Assembly: GCA_023443865.1 (NCBI GenBank)
Contig: JAEZST010000022.1
Coordinates: 124,001 to 188,000 of the forward strand
Length of the DNA: 64,000 bases
Origin: Spirochaetota bacterium
Lineage (GTDB): Bacteria > Spirochaetota > Spirochaetia > Treponematales > Treponemataceae
Reading direction: 5' to 3'
This document shows positions 61,025 through 64,000 of this stretch, piece by piece. Numbering within the stretch: position 1 is the first letter of the stretch; every line of letters begins with the position of its first letter. The translations under genes were made by a program, and so were the position numbers. Below the pieces are notes generated by a model. That model did no database searches. It saw nothing but the letters and a program-made list of their open reading frames with translations, and was not told where the DNA came from.

Positions 61025-62281
61025 TTAGTTCCTCAAAATGTCGGAAACCTCCGACTTCAGGATTTTCCCCGAGGGGAACCAGGCCACCACCGTCGAAATG
61101 AAAATCGCCCCGAATACCGCCGTAACGATTCCCTGCAGGTGCCACGCGGAACGCATGATTCCGGTAAGCCTATACCCCGCGTCGGTATCCCGGAGCATAA
61201 ACGAGAAATCGACCCCGTACGTCGCCATGTACCAGTTCACCGCGAGGCCGAAAACCAGGCCGAAGAGGGTGCCCATCAGCCCGATGCCGAAGCCCTCGAG
61301 CAAAAACAGCGCGCGTATGCGCTTCGAGCCGTAGCCCAGTGCGCGCATCATCCCGATTTCGCCCTTTCGCTCCATTACGGCCATCAGCATGGTATTCGTT
61401 ATGCCCACCGCGGCGATCACGAATATGAAAAAAATGTAGATCTTTGAGCCGCCGCTTTTCGCCTTGGTAATCTTGATCGCGTCCTCGGCGACCCTTTCCC
61501 AGGAGTATATCCTGCCCGCGTAGGCTGGAAGCTCCCCCTCAAGCGCGGCAACGCGCCGGTCGATCGAGTTCGGCGGCCCCAGCCGGAGCGAGTATTCGGT
61601 AACGGCGCCTTCCAGGGCGAGAAGCTCGTCTGCCCGGGAAAGGTCCATGAAGACGTAGGCGCGGTTAACGTACGGGTCGTCCGTGGAAACGATTCCGACT
61701 ACCGGCGCGTCAAAGGTTTGATAGAATCCGCCGCGCCCCTTACACTCGACGCTCACGACCGAACCGACCTTCGCGCCGATATCCTCGGCCAGCCAGCCGC
61801 CGAGCACCACGCCCTCGTCGGCCGCTCGGAGCCAGCGGCCCGCCGAAACGGTTTGCTCGGTGCGGAATACGCCGGAATCGAGGGCCGGATCGAGCGCGAC
61901 GAGCTGGGCGGTAACCGAACCGGATACCGCGAAGTATTCCTCGCTGAAATAGAGCTCGCAGGCGAGGACGGTTCGCGGGGCGAAGGGTATCGCGCCCCGC
62001 GCGTCGAGCCGCAGCGCCGTCTCGATTGCGGCACGGTCCGACGGTTCCAGGAAATTCCCGAAGGGCAGGAACAGGCGGTCCTGAAAATAGCCTTCGGGAT
62101 AAATCTTCGCGTCGCCCGTTTCGTACTCCCTGATATTCCGGGCGGAATCGGTTTCGGCCCCGACGAGAAGGCCGTCCATGGCAATGGTCATCATGACGCC
62201 GAAGGCGATGGCGATGGCTGTTATGAAACTGCGCCGCTTGTAACGGAAAATATTCCGCGCGGCCATGAACGCGTAGGTCAT
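61025..62281 (-). CDS. FtsX/MacB-type ABC permease (LolC/E-like)
   Basis: 418 residues. N-terminal helix (about 19-38), periplasmic domain, three C-terminal helices with the coupling segment VMERKGEIGMMRALGYGSKR. Only about family-level similarity to the second permease, so the two are diverged partners. The start overlaps the ATPase stop by 4 bases (ATGA). Confidence 0.9.
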   Translation of the reverse strand: MTYAFMAARNIFRYKRRSFITAIAIAFGVMMTIAMDGLLVGAETDSARNIREYETGDAKIYPEGYFQDRLFLPFGNFLEPSDRAAIETALRLDARGAIPFAPRTVLACELYFSEEYFAVSGSVTAQLVALDPALDSGVFRTEQTVSAGRWLRAADEGVVLGGWLAEDIGAKVGSVVSVECKGRGGFYQTFDAPVVGIVSTDDPYVNRAYVFMDLSRADELLALEGAVTEYSLRLGPPNSIDRRVAALEGELPAYAGRIYSWERVAEDAIKITKAKSGGSKIYIFFIFVIAAVGITNTMLMAVMERKGEIGMMRALGYGSKRIRALFLLEGFGIGLMGTLFGLVFGLAVNWYMATYGVDFSFMLRDTDAGYRLTGIMRSAWHLQGIVTAVFGAIFISTVVAWFPSGKILKSEVSDILRN

Positions 62282-62988
62282 GGTTTGCCTCCCGGGGATA
62301 CGCCGGGCGCCTTCCGCTCGATATCCGTAATCTGGCCGTCATGAAGCCTCACGAGACAATGGGCGTACTTCATGACCATGGGATCGTGTGTGGAAAACAC
62401 GAAGGTGACGCCGTGTTTTCGGTTAAGCTCTTCCATTAATTTCAGTATTTCCTCGCCGGTTCGCGAATCGAGGTTGGCCGTGGGCTCGTCGGCCAGAACG
62501 AGGGGCGGTTTCTTGACCAGGGCCCGGGCTATGGAAACCCGTTGCTGTTGCCCCCCGGAAAGCTCCATGGGCCTACGGTCTTCCATTCCCTCGAGACCCA
62601 CTTCACGGAGCATTGCCGCGGAACGCTCGTCGATTTCGCGGTCCTTGAGCCCCTTGAAAAGCTGCAAGGCCAGAGCCACGTTTTCCTTGGCGGTCAGCAC
62701 GGGTATCAGATTGTAGCTTTGGAAAACGAAGCCGATCTTTCGTTGCCTCGTGAGGTTTCGCTCCTTTTGCCCCAAGGCCGACAAGGGCTCGCCGTCGATC
62801 TTGATTTCCCCCGCGCTCACCGAATCCAGGCACCCGATTAGGTTGAGGAGCGTCGTTTTTCCCGAGCCGGAAGGCCCCGCTAGGGCCAGGAATTCGCCGT
62901 CCGCGATTTCCAGGGATACGCCCCTGAGCGCCTGCACCTTTTGCATGCCGGTATCGTACACCTTGGTAACGCCGCTAATCGAAATCAT
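62278..62988 (-). CDS. LolD/MacB-type ABC ATPase
   Basis: 236 residues. Walker A GPSGSGKTTLLNLIGCLD (about 40), Q-loop FVFQSYNLIPVLTA, signature LSGGQQQRVSIARAL, Walker B PLVLADEPTANLD and H-loop FVFSTHDP. The spacing and wording are those of the LolD/MacB/FtsE group that drives FtsX-type permeases. Gene order is regulator, ATPase, permease, permease, LolA-like, barrel, with overlaps or short gaps throughout. Confidence 0.93.
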   Translation of the reverse strand: MISISGVTKVYDTGMQKVQALRGVSLEIADGEFLALAGPSGSGKTTLLNLIGCLDSVSAGEIKIDGEPLSALGQKERNLTRQRKIGFVFQSYNLIPVLTAKENVALALQLFKGLKDREIDERSAAMLREVGLEGMEDRRPMELSGGQQQRVSIARALVKKPPLVLADEPTANLDSRTGEEILKLMEELNRKHGVTFVFSTHDPMVMKYAHCLVRLHDGQITDIERKAPGVSPGGKP

Positions 62989-63008
62989 ATTCCGTTCCTC
63001 CTCGTCTT

Positions 63009-63308
63009 CTAACCGTTCGTACCGTTGCCGCGAAGGCCCGCAAGCAAGGCTTCCAGTTCGTCGAGATACTCCATCAGGGCCGCGCGACCCGATTCGGTGA
63101 GCGATAGTTCGGTGCGCGGCTTGTTTTCCGCGAAGTACTTCACGCTTTCGACGTATCCGGCGTCTTCCAGGGTTTTCAGCTGGACGCTCAGATTTCCGCC
63201 GGTCATGCCCAGTTCGTCCCGGAGTTCGGTGAAGGTCATGTGTTCCTTTCCGGTGGCGAGCTTCGTCAGGAGCTTCAGGCGGCTCCGCTCGTGGACTATT
63301 TTATTCAT
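63009..63308 (-). CDS. Winged-helix transcriptional regulator (HTH_34/ArsR-like)
   Basis: 99 residues from the ATG at 63308; a TTG one codon earlier is also in frame but less likely. Single winged helix of the type seen in PF13601: ERSRLLKLLTKLAT-like start, FTELRDELGMTGGNLSVQL as recognition region and LKTLEDAGYVESVKYF as wing. First gene of the envelope-transport operon, 20 bases before the ATPase. The repeated sites at 63399-63425, just at the predicted transcription start, suggest that it represses its own operon. Confidence 0.87.
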   Translation of the reverse strand: MNKIVHERSRLKLLTKLATGKEHMTFTELRDELGMTGGNLSVQLKTLEDAGYVESVKYFAENKPRTELSLTESGRAALMEYLDELEALLAGLRGNGTNG

Positions 63309-63398
63309 CAATCCCGTTTCCTTTTATCCTTCCGCGTTGTACCGTTCTCCAAAGGGTATCCCGAACGGCCATGATCGCTCCTGCGAACTATAGCGTAG

Positions 63399-63425
63399 AC
63401 CTGTTTATAACATAAACCTGTTTAT
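63399..63425. promoter_or_regulatory. Operator-like repeats at the start of the envelope-transport operon
   Basis: ACCTGTTTAT occurs twice (63399-63408 and 63416-63425). GTTTAT (63403-63408) and ATAAAC (63412-63417) also form an inverted repeat with a 3-base centre, and ATAAAC-CT-GTTTAT (63412-63425) forms another. The cluster overlaps positions about +1 to +24 of the predicted transcript. Confidence 0.6.
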
Positions 63426-63428
63426 GAA

Positions 63429-63457
63429 AATATAAATCCTGAGATGGGAATTTGCAA
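63429..63457 (-). promoter_or_regulatory. Promoter of the envelope-transport operon
   Basis: On the minus strand TTGCAA (63457-63452), 17 bases, TATATT (63434-63429). Transcription would begin near 63422, leaving a 114-base leader before the regulator gene. Confidence 0.5.
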
Positions 63458-63485
63458 GAGTAACTTCGTTTTTTGCTTTGAATCG

Positions 63486-63539
63486 TAAAAAAGAGGGGAG
63501 GGAAAGCCGAGGCACGCGGCATGGGCCGCGCGCCTCGGC
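63486..63539 (-). terminator. Probable terminator after the P-II gene
   Basis: GCCGAGGC (63506-63513) and GCCTCGGC (63532-63539) with CGCGGC/GCCGCG inside form a 15-bp stem with one mismatch and a 4-base loop. On the minus strand it is followed by a pyrimidine stretch that ends in six T near 63486. The T run is not immediate. Confidence 0.5.
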
Positions 63540-63563
63540 GCGTTATTACGCCGAGAAAGGGGC

Positions 63564-63905
63564 TCAGCCGATCGCTTCGGAACCGGTTTCGCCGGTTCGG
63601 ATTCGGATGCATTGCTCCAGGCTGGTTACCCAGATTTTTCCGTCGCCGATCTTGCCGGTTCTGGCACCCTTGATAATCGCGTCCACGGTGGGCTGCACGA
63701 ACTCGTCGTTTACCGCGATATCGAGGCGTATTTTCTTCAGGAGATTGATCTCGGTGATGGTCCCCCGATATTCTTCGGTGTAACCCGCCTGTTGGCCGCA
63801 TCCTTGGGCGGGGCTCACGGTCATTTTCGTCACTTTGGCGTCAAAAAGGGCGCGCTTAACGTCGTCAAGCTTGTAAGGCTGTATGAGTGCAACTACCAGT
63901 TTCAT
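63564..63905 (-). CDS. glnK: Nitrogen regulatory protein P-II (GlnK type)
   Basis: 113 residues, full length. The P-II fold is clear: KLVVALIQPYKLDDVKRAL, B-loop TGKIGDGKIWV, C-loop CIRIRTGETG. The T-loop reads YTEEYRGTIT: Tyr46 and Arg47 are kept, but position 51, the Tyr uridylylated in enteric P-II, is Thr. It should bind ATP/ADP and 2-oxoglutarate and plug the ammonium channel encoded 13 bases upstream. GGGGGT precedes the ATG. Confidence 0.93.
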   Translation of the reverse strand: MKLVVALIQPYKLDDVKRALFDAKVTKMTVSPAQGCGQQAGYTEEYRGTITEINLLKKIRLDIAVNDEFVQPTVDAIIKGARTGKIGDGKIWVTSLEQCIRIRTGETGSEAIG

Positions 63906-63918
63906 AAGATACCCCCGT

Positions 63919-64000
63919 TAGTCGATAATCTGGAAGCCAGCGTAGGCTTCGGCTCCGTGCTCGCCCCGGTCAAGGCCGCCGATCTCTTCTTCCCTGGTCA
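63919..64000 (-). CDS. amt: Ammonium transporter (Amt), C-terminal end
   Basis: The last 26 codons are in the window, reading EEEIGGLDRGEHGAEAYAGF and then QIID before TAA (63921-63919). GLDxxxHGExAY-type wording is the conserved cytoplasmic tail of AmtB proteins, which controls channel gating and contacts GlnK. The gene continues beyond the right edge. The amt-glnK order is the common one. Confidence 0.9.

Overview
The window reads as chromosome from a saccharolytic, anaerobic Gram-negative bacterium of high G+C content. The best fit is a free-living or gut-associated spirochaete (Treponema/Spirochaeta relatives). Supporting this are two YesM/YesN-type two-component systems, a ChvE-GguA-GguB sugar transporter, a group-B-like [FeFe] hydrogenase, bacteriohemerythrin, double-membrane lipoprotein machinery and c-di-GMP enzymes. 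The assignment is an inference from gene content; there is no rRNA in the window to settle it.

Layout. 1-11.5 kb: plant-polysaccharide use, with the end of a GH95 fucosidase, a GH42 beta-galactosidase, a lipoprotein solute-binding protein, a YesMN pair and a GH3-CBM6 enzyme. 11.6-15.2 kb: iron alcohol dehydrogenase, bacteriohemerythrin, a DinB-like protein and an [FeFe] hydrogenase. 15.2-26.9 kb: a sugar-sensing and uptake locus, with a membrane-anchored binding protein, histidine kinase, AraC-type response regulator, second binding lipoprotein and GH2 enzyme, then ChvE-like binding protein, ATPase and permease, closed by a strong terminator. 27-28.4 kb: DtxR/MntR-family repressor and an SGNH esterase.

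28.7-35.6 kb: an RHS-repeat polymorphic toxin of about 2,092 residues with a degenerate Hint/intein-like module near its N-terminus and an AT-rich C-terminal tip that looks like a C39-type cysteine peptidase, followed by a small exported protein that is the candidate immunity factor. 35.6-38.3 kb is an AT-richer accessory stretch (GNAT, methyltransferase, AEC transporter, a gene remnant, large hairpins). 38.5-45.3 kb: two kinase-like phosphotransferases, HD-GYP and GGDEF/EAL proteins, and a transglutaminase-like TPR protein.

45.35-52.05 kb: a complete, tightly overlapping tryptophan operon (trpE, trpGD, trpCF, trpB, trpA) behind a promoter bracketed by two related 22-bp palindromes. 52-54.7 kb: hybrid kinase, thioesterase, VOC protein. 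54.7-57.9 kb: LpoB-like, COG3014-like and LPP20-like envelope lipoproteins with their own promoter and terminator. 57.9-63.5 kb (minus): regulator, LolD-like ATPase, two FtsX-type permeases, LolA-like protein and a predicted outer-membrane barrel, as one operon. 63.5-64 kb: P-II protein and the end of an ammonium transporter.

Recurring signal: several genes have a sigma-70-like -10 box 5-7 nt before the start codon and no Shine-Dalgarno sequence, which suggests leaderless transcripts. No tRNA, rRNA, CRISPR array or insertion sequence was recognised.
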